Part shown: in pieces, positions 38,501 to 49,700 of the stretch
How the letters are laid out: each line of letters opens with the position of its first letter
How positions within the stretch are numbered: position 1 is the first letter of the stretch
Source of the DNA: Antedon mediterranea
Lineage: Eukaryota > Echinodermata > Crinoidea > Comatulida > Antedonidae
Assembly: GCF_964355755.1 (NCBI RefSeq)
Contig: NC_092680.1
Coordinates: 7,603,001 to 7,667,000 of the forward strand
DNA: 64,000 nt
Direction: 5' to 3'
Translations under genes and position numbers: made by a program
Notes under the pieces: model-generated
Databases searched by the model: none
Seen by the model: the letters and a program-made list of their open reading frames with translations, nothing else
What the model was told of the DNA's origin: nothing

Positions 38501-41124
38501 GCCTTAATTTCCGTGAGATAAGAGGGAGTCTTGATAGAGAGAGTATTGATATCTCCCATTGTCCTAAATAGATGACTTGGTATTTGTAACAGGTAGGAAG
38601 AGTATTGCTAGCCCCGATTGTCATTACGTGTCCCGGTTTCCGCAAGAATCTTGCCGAGAATCATGATTGTTGAGCCGTACCGGTATAGTTTACCATTGAT
38701 TGGCGAGCCTTAGATGGTAAACTATACCGGTACGGCTCAACAATCATGATTCTCGGCAAGATTCTAGCGGAAACCGGGGATTCCGAACAGTTTTCGGAAA
38801 ATATGCGAAAGATAGAACATTGTGTTAATTTCAGAGGTTTATCATTTCCAATGTTTATAAGCTCCGAAATCCTCCGCCGCACACTCCACTGTCTTGTTAG
38901 TGTTTTATGGATAGTAATTCATTAGATTTTTCATTCTTTACGACAAAGCTACATTATAATAACGAATTCGAACAACCAATTGGTTTAAGATATCCAATTA
39001 ATATCGGAATACAATATTAACCTGTATTGTGTTTGTTTTAATAAAGGAGTACGAATAACAAAGCTAATCTTCTATGTCGCTTGATAAAATTGAGACGTTA
39101 ATTACCAGTCGATCTATTGTATATAACAAATGATATTATCTGTCGTTATATTGTTCGATTTTTGGGTTATTTTTAGTTATTCTCATATTGATAATTGAAG
39201 TATTAACTGTCTATCTGTATGCTGTTTTGTCCCACTATTCGTAGAATTTATGGGGCTCCTAAAAAGTATTAGGTGATAAGGCGCTGGAGTATTTTGATCA
39301 TTTTACGTACTTATGCCATATTTTAACTTCGAATCTAAGAGATGAGGCAGATATAAAACGCCAATATAGATCTCTATGTATTAGAGGTAATGTTTTATGT
39401 AGGAAATTTTCATACTGCTCAAAATCAATCAAATGTGTTCACCTTTATGGTTTTAATCATTTAAAAAAATATATCAACCGAGTTTGTTATAATGATGCTT
39501 TCCGGCGGTTATTGGGACAACCCAGATTTGTTAGTGCGAGGAATTTGTTTGTGGAAAACAATATTCCATCATTTTATGAATATTTGAGGATTTCGACCTA
39601 CCGATTTCTTACAAGAATAATGAAAAGCGAAAACAGAATGTTAATTTGTATATATAAATATTTGTTGATGGATTCAAACATGTACTACAAATGGAGAGAG
39701 GCATTATATACCAATAGATAAAAGTGTTGGTCCTCTCTCCTTCATCTTTTTTTTGTGTAATGTATTATACCATATAGACAATTGTCTGAAATAAAAGTTG
39801 AATTGAATTGTAATATACAGGTGATATTTCATAAATTACTAATAGTATATAATTGAATAAAGCAAATAAAGTTATGATATACTTAATAACAATGTATGAA
39901 GGTTTTAATACTTATGTTTTATATAAAATGTTAGCGTTTTGTGCATTGTGTCGGCCTTATGAGGGTATCATTATTGGAGCTGTCGGAGCACTGATTGCAT
40001 GTTGTGGGTCAGTTTTAATGGAAAAACTAAAAATAGATGACCCTGTTGGTGTATTTCCGGTTCATGGTTTGAGCGCAATTTGGAGCATGTTAGCTGTTGG
40101 CGTGTTTGGCCGTATTGATACTGAAGGCAACCTAATAAGACACGATGGTATGTTGCATTTAATATTATTTCTCTTAAAATGTTTTTTTTTTTTTACTTTA
40201 AGAAGCTAAATAAATTATTAATTGTAAAATAAGACGATTCAAGATAAAAAGAAACCAACTTACATTGAATTCCTCTTACATTAATATAATACATACTGTA
40301 TTTAATTTTATTTAATAATTTTTAATTTTTATGAACTACTATTATTTTTTCCTTTTTTTTCACATGCTGTCACAATGCTTCGAGACGTTTATGCGCGTTA
40401 TAAATTTAAAACCATTAACCTGTATTTATTTATTTATTGTATTGTAGGACTGTTGTCTGGTGGAGGGTTTAAACTACTTGGTATCCAGGCTCTAGGATGT
40501 GTAGCAATATGCGCATGGAGCGCTAGCTGTTCTTTTATTTTACTTAAACTTCTTGATATAACAATTGGTCTGCGCATGTCGAAACACGAGGAAATACTTG
40601 GCGCAGACTTGACAGAGCATTCCATACGAGGCTCTTACGATAGAAGAACTGGTATATTACGAGACGAACAAGGAAATTTGGTCTGTGTTGTAAACAAATT
40701 TGGCGATGATAACTATTTTAAAGAACTTAAAGAAATAGTGAAACAACTTCATTTTGGTGGTTCAGCTATTGACAACGATGTCTCAGAATATTGTTACGGG
40801 CGACGTAAATCAGCTTTAGGATTCACTCGATCGGTTTCTCTTCGACGATCATCGCGGTTGTCCCGTCAGATGTCGGGGAGTAGGCATAGACATCCAAAGA
40901 GCAAATCACACGACGATACAGCAGAAGACGTTCTCAGTCCCGAGGACGTTGTTTTAGAAAACGTTCATGCTTCAATTAAGGAAGAAATATTTTCAATTGA
41001 TGGGATCTTGAGAGATAATGATCAATTGGTTACTGACGACATCAGCATTAATGAAAATGCACTCAATCGAAATGATAGTATTGGTCGATCGAATGGCAGT
41101 AATGATTCAGGGGTCGGCATGTAA
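29522..41124 (+). CDS. AMT-type ammonium transporter, complete, 6 exons, 604 aa (AMT-B)
   Basis: Coding exons: 29522-30237, 32461-32532, 34292-34351, 38262-38338, 39935-40147, 40448-41124. They total 1815 nt with consistent phases and end in TAA. The membrane part parallels AMT-A closely: FQASFATTATTIVSG (129-143), RWFWAETGW (170-178), VDIAGAGAVHLVGG (185-198, Asp186 and His194) and PVHGLSAIW (350-358, second pore His352). One sequon (N19) lies in the N-terminus. After the last helix (LDITIGLR, ending at 422) comes the conserved HEEILGADLTEHSI, then a long acidic and serine/arginine-rich tail of about 180 residues. That tail includes an RSVSLRRSSRLSRQ basic-serine cluster (507-520), a candidate phosphorylation region. 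Exon 1 fuses what AMT-A encodes in four exons plus most of a fifth. The exon 5 acceptor (TTAG/CG, 39935) has a weak polypyrimidine tract; it was chosen because it restores phase and the family sequence AFCALCRPYE. Confidence 0.94.
30559..30909. mobile_element. MITE, 'CTGTCTACACTATCAAAC' family, with a nested insertion
   Basis: Ends are 'gctctgtctacagtatcaaa' and 'tttgatagtgtagacagggc'. The inside matches the intact copy at 56092-56256 ('gtgatgtgcccatat', 'atttgggcatatcac'). About 190 bp starting with a GATAC microsatellite (about 30660-30847) is extra, and looks like the reversed 3' end of a retroelement. It lies in AMT-B intron 1. Confidence 0.8.
31943..32182 (-). mobile_element. LINE fragment, RT C-terminal tail
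   Basis: The minus-strand frame contains MTWKPEGMRRVGRPKTTWRR and TVEEREYL. This is the 'GRPKxTWRRTVE' tail typical of one group of animal LINE polyproteins. Only this tail is present. It lies in AMT-B intron 1, antisense to the gene. Confidence 0.7.
33611..33969. mobile_element. MITE, 'ATTGTCCCCC' family, copy 4
   Basis: Ends are 'gtattgtcccca' and 'tgggggacaaaatcttt'. The central palindrome 'attggctggcagccaat' is identical to copy 3. It lies in AMT-B intron 2. Confidence 0.8.
35150..37950 (+). mobile_element. Decayed LINE with endonuclease and RT remnants
   Basis: Ordered remnants of one ORF2: FKAEFKEISDRVITARIN (about 35220), AYAPTLEH (about 35340), GDMNAKTG (35518-35541) and YRNQIDYILV (about 35760) of an APE-type endonuclease. 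Then come KRPGSDQVYSEMVK (about 36640), FDMTSAFDTVR (about 37015), QGDCMSLVLF (about 37185) and YADNISF (about 37291) of an RT, and VKRPVGRPRNNWMNQIKK (about 37780) of the tail. The RT catalytic box reads YADN instead of YADD, and many stops and frameshifts interrupt it. An AT microsatellite-flanked insertion sits at 36120-36230. It lies in AMT-B intron 3, same orientation as the gene. Confidence 0.85.
38340..38620 (+). repeat. Triplicated exon 4/donor segment in AMT-B
   Basis: The exon 4 end 'gccgtaacag/gtaagacgag' (donor at 38339) recurs as 'tttgtaacag/gtaagacgag' (38457) and 'tttgtaacag/gtaggaagag' (38593). The flanks 'tcgagagcccgattgtcata' and 'ataagagggagtcttgatag' are shared between copies. 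The periods are about 118 and 136 bp. Confidence 0.85.
38632..38778. repeat. Near-perfect inverted repeat, 65-bp arms, 17-nt loop
   Basis: Arm 38632-38696 is the reverse complement of 38714-38778 with a single mismatch. Sub-blocks include 'cttgccgagaatcatgattg' and 'gagccgtaccggtatagttt', which appear reversed in the right arm. It lies in AMT-B intron 4, directly downstream of the triplicated donor segment. Confidence 0.92.
39260..39812 (+). mobile_element. 5'-truncated LINE, RT C-terminal segment
   Basis: One open frame from about 39297 to 39721 contains FTYLCHILTSNLRDEADIKR, LCIRGNVLCRKFSYCS, RRLLGQPRFVSARNLF and YRFLTRIMKS. This is the region after the RT palm seen in a widespread animal LINE group. 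A poly(A)-like signal and 'ttgaattgaattgtaat' follow. The lineage differs from the 18.6-, 35- and 60-kb elements. It lies in AMT-B intron 4. Confidence 0.8.
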
Positions 41125-43365
41125 CCATTTTGATAATCTCTGCTATAATGTAAATGTATGCAAGCAAATGTAAATACTGTAGAGAAAAGATTATATTATA
41201 GTGGCTGGATCCTGAAAATACATCTGTCACGTGTGACAACAAATATTAAATACTTGAAAAATTGCAGCGAATTTAAAAATTCTAAAGATTTTAACAGAGG
41301 TGCAATCTTATTAATACAAGTTCAAGTACTGTACTTTAAAATGGCAAAACAATATCTTATCGTCACGTTTACAATACGAATAACTAAAGATAACAAATCA
41401 ATATTTATATTAATATTTATAAGTAATTAAAATGCTGATTAGTTGATACCATCAGCACCAGATATGTTTCAAAATTTAATAGACTTGTATGCCTTTCACT
41501 CTGGTTAGTTAGAAAAAGACGCTTTTTACTTACGTTGTTAGTTCATAAAATGTCTGATTATGATTGTAATTCGGCTATGTATGGTTTTACACGTTTTTTA
41601 TCTACCTTTTAAAACTTTAAATCTGTTTTGTACAGTCTATACCCAACTCACCAATTTTAGTGACGTCATCATGGTCCCCTGCCCCTATTTCTTTTAATTT
41701 GAACCGATTAATTAATTACGGGTGGAATCAATACGTGGGTGAGTTTGTTTCTTATTAAAACGAGCGTTTGTTTATCTTAATTTAAATTTTAACAAACAAG
41801 AGTTATTCATAATATTTTATCATCGTATCGAATACTTCAATTAAACTGAATTGATTATATTTAAGCTTCTAATTGATCCATAATTTAAGCTACTCTAATA
41901 AATCGATTAGCTTTAAGCTTATATAATGGATCGATTAGGTTTAAGTTTATATAATGAATCGATTGGCTAACTAACTTAACGAACTAGCTAATCTCCATTA
42001 CTGAGTTAAATTGCAAACTTGTTTAATATAACGTATACATAAAATATAATCAAACAATATTGTAACACCATCAATAGTAATGTTGATAATCAACTCTGTC
42101 GTCGATACGTACGTGTAGGTGTTTTAATCTATATATAAATTATGGTTAATTCTGACATAGGCGAGCACAAGGCAAAAACTTCGGTACAAATCTCCGCCTT
42201 GGATACCTACCTTATCTATCCGAGATGTACCGCGAAACGTAGATTTGATAACATTAGTGTGCACGCCGACGCTATTGTTCCATATTTATATCTTAGGAAG
42301 ATAATATAAAGAGTTTTTTAACAACATTTATGATTTCAACATTGGATTTTCCTCTCAATTTCAATTCTTTCCGGTCAAAGTAATTTCCGGGTTTAAGATA
42401 TTAAGTTCACCTTAGTTTCAAATATTTTCTCTCTTTTATACACCAGGGAGCAGTTAAAATAATAGATTAGACCCTAAAGGTGACTGGAAACAGGCACTTT
42501 CCATCAATCAATACAGTGTCCCTTTGGAAGACGAAAAAAAAATTGGCCATTAATCATAGCCATTTCAGTTTTTTGTTTATTTTAAAACATACCACACGTG
42601 TGTGAAGGTACAGTAGTTAAATAATAGGAATTATACTGCAAATTAATAAAGATCAAATTAAATATACGCCATAAAGAATCAGAATATATTGTGGGGAATA
42701 GTATTATAAAATTACATAGGGAGATTTGATAAGACATTTTTCGAGTGAAATCCCGATAGCTGAGTTTTATTGAGTAAGCTTGCAGGAATAACTGTAGGCT
42801 ATCTTCCTGTGTCCCGTTAGGACCGAGATGTCTGCCCATGTTGCAAGCCGTAATGTCTTCTTTCTTAGGCCCACTCTGTCACGGCAGTTAGTTTCAAAAG
42901 ATGATTAAATTAAATAATGTATTAATAATTATTAGGATGGTATTCATTTGAATAAACGCCTCTCCAATAAAACATCACTTTGAATAATAACACCCCCCCC
43001 CCCCACAACCCAACTATCTAATAAACGTCCATCCACATATTTATAATAACACAATTATATCACACTGTTATCTGCAATTTACCAAGCATTTGTTATTCTT
43101 TTTTACCACTTTTCATATCTATGAGAGGATTTCATTTGATTATAAATGTTACCATATTATTAGAACTAAAAAATTTAACATATATCCCTCGAATAAGCAC
43201 CTCCCTCAAATGACCTCCGCCTCCCCAAAGGGCCCTACCAAACAATAAAAACTATACTTTAAAATGTTATTAATCATCTAAAACACTGTGAAACAAAGTA
43301 GTTTAGTTTTACGAATGTCAAGCATTTTCAATAATGGTAACCGACAGAAAATGTATAAGGAGAAC
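41125..43365. other. Intergenic, no recognised feature
   Basis: AT-rich sequence downstream of the AMT-B stop, including its unmarked 3' UTR. Short diverged repeats ('cgattaggtttaag..tataat', 41900-41960) and a C run at 42990 are all that stand out. Confidence 0.6.
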
Positions 43366-44471
43366 ATTATCATTCCGAGAACCATCGTCTACACTTCCTA
43401 GAGGGGGAGCGAGCGAAGCGAGCTCACCCTCTAGTATAAATGATTATAATAGGCCCATCAATACTTTAGCTGCTTTGTGTCAGAATACCTGAATATATTA
43501 AATGTTTGAAACGATCGAAGAAGAAGAGTAAAATAAGATAAACTTTATTGTCACGTTTACCACTAAATGTATACATGGATTTTTTTTTTATAAGCCATCG
43601 CTTATGATTGGTCAATTCACTTGCGTTACGTTACGTCCTTGTGTTGCGTCGCCAGTGCGTACCACGCTTTAAGGTATACATGGATTTTTGAAAAATAATA
43701 TCATAATTAATTAATTAAGATAAAAAGTAATATTTTAAGAATAATATAATTATAAGTTCTCAGATTTGCTTGTGTAATATTCTGTACACTGTAAAAACAG
43801 TGTTTAGCTGTTAAACATAAAATACACGTATCACACCTAAACATGTTTAGCATTGTGTTTAAAACAAATAAACACATTTCTAAACATTTCATATGTTTAG
43901 ATTCTAAACACAACCGTTTATACAACAATATTTCAATGTTTTTAGGTTTTTTAGAATATAGGGTATTGCAACGTTAACATTATTGCTAATCACATTTCTA
44001 AGCACGTCCTAAACACCAGTGTTTAAGTTGTATACGCCTTTTGTGTTTAATATTTGTTCGTGCTTAGTATATATTATGTTTAGTAAAATTAACGTTTGAA
44101 TCTTAAACATGATCGTGTTTAATAAAACAAACTTACACGTTTATTTTGTTTGTGCTTATTAAAATTGGTGTTTAGAAGTAAAAGCGTTTGTTTAAATTAT
44201 GCTTAGAGAATTTACGTTTCAAATCTAAACACTACTGTGTTTAATAACACACTTATTGTGTTTAATATCTGTTTGTGCTTACTAAAATTGGTGTTTAGAA
44301 GTGAAAGTGTTTGTTAAAATTATGTTTAGAGAATTTACGTTTCAAATCTAAACACCACTGTGTTTAATAACACATTTATTGTTATTGTTATATTTTTACT
44401 AGATGGTACGCTCGCTTCGCTCGCATACCATCTAGGTCGTGCCCACAGATGGTTCTCGAATACATAATAAT
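43366..44471. mobile_element. 1.1-kb TIR element with terminal hairpins and internal TAAACAC array
   Basis: The two ends align as inverted repeats over about 75 bp ('cgagaaccatc' then 'cctaga' then 'gcgagcgaagcgagc' then 'ctctag' or 'atctag'). Each end folds into a 13-bp stem with an 11-nt loop GAGCGAAGCGA. The interior carries a segment shared with 51.25-51.66 kb, then repeated GTGTTTA/TAAACAC words in units of about 125 bp (43780-44390). No transposase is seen. Confidence 0.78.
43594..43676. mobile_element. Half of a 'GGTTCCCACTAG' MITE inside the 43.4-kb element
   Basis: Only the right half ('cgcttatgattggtcaattc' to 'accacgctttaa') remains. The orthologous site at 51.37 kb has a longer copy. 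Confidence 0.75.
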
Positions 44472-45750
44472 TTCAGTGTTAAAAAATTGGCGATTTCAAA
44501 ATGTACGTACCGCAGGACAATAATACATGTTGTTTACAGGAACGAATAAATAGACACTGTGATTTATGCATTTAACTAAAATTAGCACCCTGGGAATTAC
44601 TTCCGAAAGAGAAACTTGTCACAAAATAAGACAAACTTAATTGTGTTTTATATGTAACATTAGGGTTGAGGTGGGGAAGAGGATGGGTGCAAACAGGAAC
44701 AATTTTTAAATATATTCTTTATCCATTTAGTAACGAAATATTAATTGTTTTCATGTTTTACAAATAATATACCACTAAACACAGTAAAACATTGCGATGT
44801 AATACTTGTTGAAACTATCACCGTCCTAGTCGATTGAAAAGTACAGTACATGTAACGATACGGTACATCACTACGACGTGTGTATATGTTTATTATTATA
44901 ATGTAAACAATTTGTGAAAACCACCTCTATTCGGGGCAAATCATAAATTCGATTTAATCGTCAATAAATATTAAATTATCTAACTCAACTAAATTAGTAG
45001 GCCTAATGGTTTTCAATTGTTTCCAATTCATACTTAAGCTGGTTCCTACGCTACCCACCAAAGTTGTTGTGCGTTTAGGGCATGTGATGCACTGTAGGCC
45101 TATCCTCTACTGTCTTTACAACGCTACTCATGCCAGTGAGGGAAGGGTGATGATGTGGGTGGTTTAACTGCAATAATAAAGATTTGTACATAAATATACG
45201 GCGACTGAAAACGCTAGCTCATTATCTGTTTAAAAAAAAGTCTATATTCAAACCTCTGCAGCACAGATTGGAGGAGATATGAAAATGCGAAGCCTCCTCG
45301 CATTTTTGTGGCGGGTATTTTTCAAGATGGACATCCATTAGACAGTGTATACCACGATCGGAAAACACCCCTATTTGGGGCAAATCGTTGAACCTAAATT
45401 CGTTTTAATCGTCAATAACTAATTATCTAACTTAATTTAATTAGTAAATAGGGTTACATCAGGTGGTTAAAATCAGTACCGAAAGTACGAACCAACTTTA
45501 TATACCATCGAGTACAAATTCTAAAAGTAAGGCGCGATTTAGCGAATTTTGCCCTTACGTAAATTTATATATAGATTATGCTGGCATGCATTTGGAAATG
45601 TGTATGGGATTGAATAGATCCATGGTAAATTGTTTGTTGGATTGATGACTGCTGATTTCGATTTACGGTACCAACATGTTGTTTTGGAAAGAAAAGTAAA
45701 TAGATTCATTTAGATACGTTTTATTATATTATAATTTGATTAATAGAGTA
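44472..45750. other. Intergenic, diverged direct repeats only
   Basis: About 44925-45010 and 45362-45455 share 'ggggcaaatc' and 'taatcgtcaataa' plus 'attatctaact' words. An open frame at 45463-45645 is not recognised. Confidence 0.5.
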
Positions 45751-46323
45751 ATAGCCTGGGTGCAGAACAATTAATATACACATTTGCGAGAAAAAAGTAT
45801 AGGACATTTTTTGTTTGTTTTTCTGATAAAGTATACCATATAGAATGTCTGAAAAAATCCCCATCCCAAGGTCTTGGGGAAATTTTTTTATGGCACTTAA
45901 TGTTGGCCTATATAACACACAAATTCCTATTAACACACACAAATACCTATATATAGGAAATAGGGAAAATCAATTAATGGTTTTTGTTACTTGCAGTTGT
46001 GTTTAATGATTACTAATAGTAGAAGCTTACTTTAATAACTACTTCTCATAGTAGTTGATGAATCAAGTCAATACGATGACATCATCATGCCAGAATCCAA
46101 TATGGCGTCCAATTTGGCCCGAAAAACAGGGTATTGCTAAACCCCCGCAAACCCATGCAAACCTAAAAAAAAAACATAAAATTTAAAAGTGCCATAACAA
46201 ATTTTCCCCAAAACCCTGGGATTGGGATTTTTTTCTGACATTCTATATGGTATACTCTATCAGAAAAAAACATTTTTTCCTATACTTTTTTCCCGCAAAA
46301 TTTGTACTGCACCCACAGGCTAT
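45751..46323. mobile_element. Foldback-like element, 573 bp with about 165-bp TIRs
   Basis: The left arm begins ATAGCCTGGGTGCAG and the right arm ends CTGCACCCACAGGCTAT. Between them 'aaaagtatagga', 'agtataccatatagaatgtc' and 'ccaaggtcttgggga' have reverse-complement partners at 46190-46300. No coding sequence. Confidence 0.82.
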
Positions 46324-47099
46324 AAATATTTTTTTTATGCATCGCTTTCGACCAAAATACACCACATTTCCAATCCTTTTACCACACGCCGTGCACCCCC
46401 ACCCCTACACACACACACACTAAAATTGATTGACCATGATGCATCAAAATACATGGTAGATGACGATCTTGGCATGAACAATTTCAAATTAAAAATATTA
46501 ATTATTTACATAAACACATATTTCATAACTAATATAAAACACTTTATGGCGTTAGGATTATAATTAAAGCTATAAATGTTTATGAAATGATGAAATATCC
46601 ATATATACATACAATAGCAACACCCCAAGGAAAGACTGATTATGATGGATGAGAAGAAAAAACCGCGAATCTAGTGCGCGCCTTTTCAGCAGAAGCCGTT
46701 GAGTTGGATGGGAGTGGTGTCGGGAAGGTAAAACAAAAATCGTTCTAATTCTTAGCTTTACGTTGATTAAAGTAATCATATATGTTATTTCAAATTGTTT
46801 GTATTGGTAATATGTAGTGATTATATTAAATTTGCCTTTTGGAATAATAGTTGCCTGCCGATGTCTTGTAAAGCCGGCCTAATTTTGGCCAACGGTCGAC
46901 AACAGCAGCTTCGAAAGTAGGTGAAAAGCAAAGAAATCGGCAAACCTAGAAATCGCCCCTTCCACTATCGGTATTATAACAATAAAAATAGCTATCCTAT
47001 CTTTTTTACTTTGAATACAGTTGATAATAGTCTAGAGGAAAAATGGAAAAACAGCACTGTGGTCATCTGGATCTGGATCTGGATGGATACTGACGAAGG

Positions 47100-48560
47100 A
47101 CCACATGGGTATATGCGCCAGGGGGTTGTTTTGAATTGATTGTATTTTATTAATTTGTTTTAGTTGATATGGATCCCATACTGTCTGCGCATATTCTAGT
47201 GTTGGCCGAACAAATGTCGTGTATGATTTATTTTTAATTTCAACAGGACAATTGTGAAAATTCCTTCTTAACATGTTTAATGTATCATTTGCTGTTTTTG
47301 TAATCTTATCAATGTGAGCTCCCCATGTTAGGTTATGGGTAAGTTCCACTCCAAGATATCTAAGTTATTTTGTTGATTGAAGTGTAACATTATGCATTGT
47401 ATATTCATACTGTTGATTATTTTTTCTATTACTGATTTTAATTACTTGGCATTTGTTAGGATTAAATTTCATTTGCCATTTTTCAGACCATGCCACTACT
47501 TTATCGAGATCTTTTTGGAGTTGCTTGGCATCATTGTTATTTTCGACAGATTAAAAAAAAATACAATCATCAGCAAATAATTTCATTTTCGAAGTAATAT
47601 TTTCTGTAATGTCGTTAATGTAAAGTAAAAACATGAGGGGTCCTAAAACTGTACCCTGTCGTACTCCTGATTTTACCTTTACTTTATCGGATGTGTATCC
47701 ATCCATAACTACCGATTGGGACCTATCGACTAACCATGATTTTATCCAATTATGTGTACAACCTCTTATTCCATAATAATTAACTTTGTATAAAAGCCTT
47801 TGATGAGAAACCGTGTCAAATGCTTTTGAAAAATCAAGTACTATACAATCGGTGATTTTCTTTACATCCATGTTTTTTGTTAATATTACTATTGTATTAA
47901 TTAATTGAGATTCACAACTATGGCCTTGTCTGAATCCATGTTGATTAATATTTAGTATATTTCTTTTTTCTAGGTGATCCATAACATTACTAAATATTAC
48001 ATGTTCCATAACTTTACAAGTCACACATGTAAGAGACACAGGCCTATAGTTAACTGGTAATGATCTATCACCTTTTTTAAATAAGGCTGTTACATTTGCT
48101 TCCTTCCAATCATGTGGCACTTCCCCTTCCTCTAAAGACTGCTGAAATATTTCAGTCAGGATGGATGCCACAAGATCTGCATTGTCTTTAATAATTTGTG
48201 TCGGAATCCTATCTATACCAATTGCTTTTTTGGGATTAAGTTTACTTAATAATTTGAATATTCCATCCGTATTAATTTAAATTTCAGGCATATTTGGATA
48301 TGGACTTTGGCCTTTGTCTGGAATATTCCTAGTATCTTCATTGGTAAATACTTTCTGAAATTGTTTAGATAACATTTCTGCTTTATCCTTTCCTTCAGTT
48401 GCATATTTACCGACTGTTTGCAGAGATGAGATTCCAACTCTATCTCGGTCTTAGACCTTTTACGAATGTATATAGTTTTTTAAGTGCACCACCACTATTT
48501 TCAATTTCATCGAACAAGCCTTCGACATACTGGTCATATGCCTTTTTAATTTCGATTTTT
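47100..48560 (-). mobile_element. LINE reverse transcriptase fragment (jockey/CR1-like)
   Basis: The minus-strand frame 48171-47551 has RT blocks in order: ALFKKGDRSLPVNYRPVSLT, INQHGFRQGHSCESQL, VLDFSKAFDTVSHQRLL, SGVRQGTVLGPLMFLLYIND and the catalytic MKLFADDC. A frameshifted continuation 47349-47032 holds NLTWGAHIDKITKTANDTLN and RPTLEYAQTVWDP. Upstream to 48560 the frame is broken by stops. The FADD box is intact, but endonuclease and 3' end are missing. Confidence 0.88.
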
Positions 48561-48564
48561 TAAA

Positions 48565-49700
48565 TAATTTATGTTTATTTAAAAACAACAAAATTATTAA
48601 ACCATCAATAATAACAGTACACTGACTCTAAATAAATAGACTACTGTCTCAATGAAGTTCTAACTAGACAGCCTCATGAGGTCTTAGGGCAACTGCAGGC
48701 TTCTAGTGGAGTGTAGTTGTTTCAATGTGTCTTTTTAAAATAACAAATAAATAATGTATGTTTATTTAAAAACAACAAATTTATACAATTATTAAAATAT
48801 CAATAATAACAGTACACTGACTCTAAATAAATAGACTATTGTCTCAATGAAGTTCTAACTAGTCAGCCTCATGAGGTCTTAGGGCAACTGCAGGCTTCTA
48901 GTGGAGTGTAGTTGTTGCAGTATGTCTTTAAATTTAAAAATAAATAATGTATGTTTATTTAAAATCAACAAAATTATACAATTATTAAATATCAATAATA
49001 ACAGTACACTCTAAATAGACTATTGTCTCAATGAAGTTCTAACTAGACAGCCTCACGAGGTCTTAGGGCAACTGCAGGCTTTTAGTGGAGTGTAGTTGTT
49101 TCAATATTATGTCTTTTTAAAATAAAAAATAAATAATGTATGTTTATTTTAAAAATTATTAAAATATCAATAACAACAGTACACTCCAAATAAATAGACT
49201 ACTGTCTCAATGAAGTTCTAACTAGACAGCCTCATGAGGTCTTAGGGCAACTGCAGGCTTCTAGTGGAGTGTAGTTGTTTCTATATGTCTTTTTAAAATA
49301 AAAAATAAATAATGTATGTTTATTTAAAAACAACAAATTTATACAATTATTAAACCATCAATAATAACAGTACACTGACTCTAAATAAATAGACTACTGT
49401 CTCAATGAAGTTCTAACTAGACAGCCTCATGAGGTCTTAGGGCAACTGCAGGCTTCTAGTGGAGTGTAGTTGTTTCAATGTGTCTTTTTAAAATAACAAA
49501 TAAATAATGTATGTTTATTTAAAAACAACAAATTTATACAATTATTAAACCATCAATAATAACAGTACACTGACTGTAAATAAATAGACTATTGTCTCAA
49601 TGAAGTTCTAACTAGACAGCCTCATGAGGTCTTAGGGCAACTGCAGGCTTCTAGTGGAGTGTAGTTGTTTCAATAAATACGTCTTTTTAAAATAAAAATT
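48565..49700 (+). repeat. Satellite, six units of 179-196 bp
   Basis: 'aatgaagttctaactag' recurs at 48651, 48846, 49030, 49209, 49403 and 49599, so the spacings are 195, 184, 179, 194 and 196. Each unit contains 'cctcatgaggtcttagggca', 'ctgcaggctt' and an AT-rich half. The array abuts the broken 5' side of the 47-48.5 kb LINE. Confidence 0.92.

Noticed and set aside
13070-41124. Rh glycoproteins rather than AMT
   Set aside because: The FQASFATTATTIVSG, DIAGxGxVHLVGG and C-terminal EILGADxxEH blocks are AMT-type.
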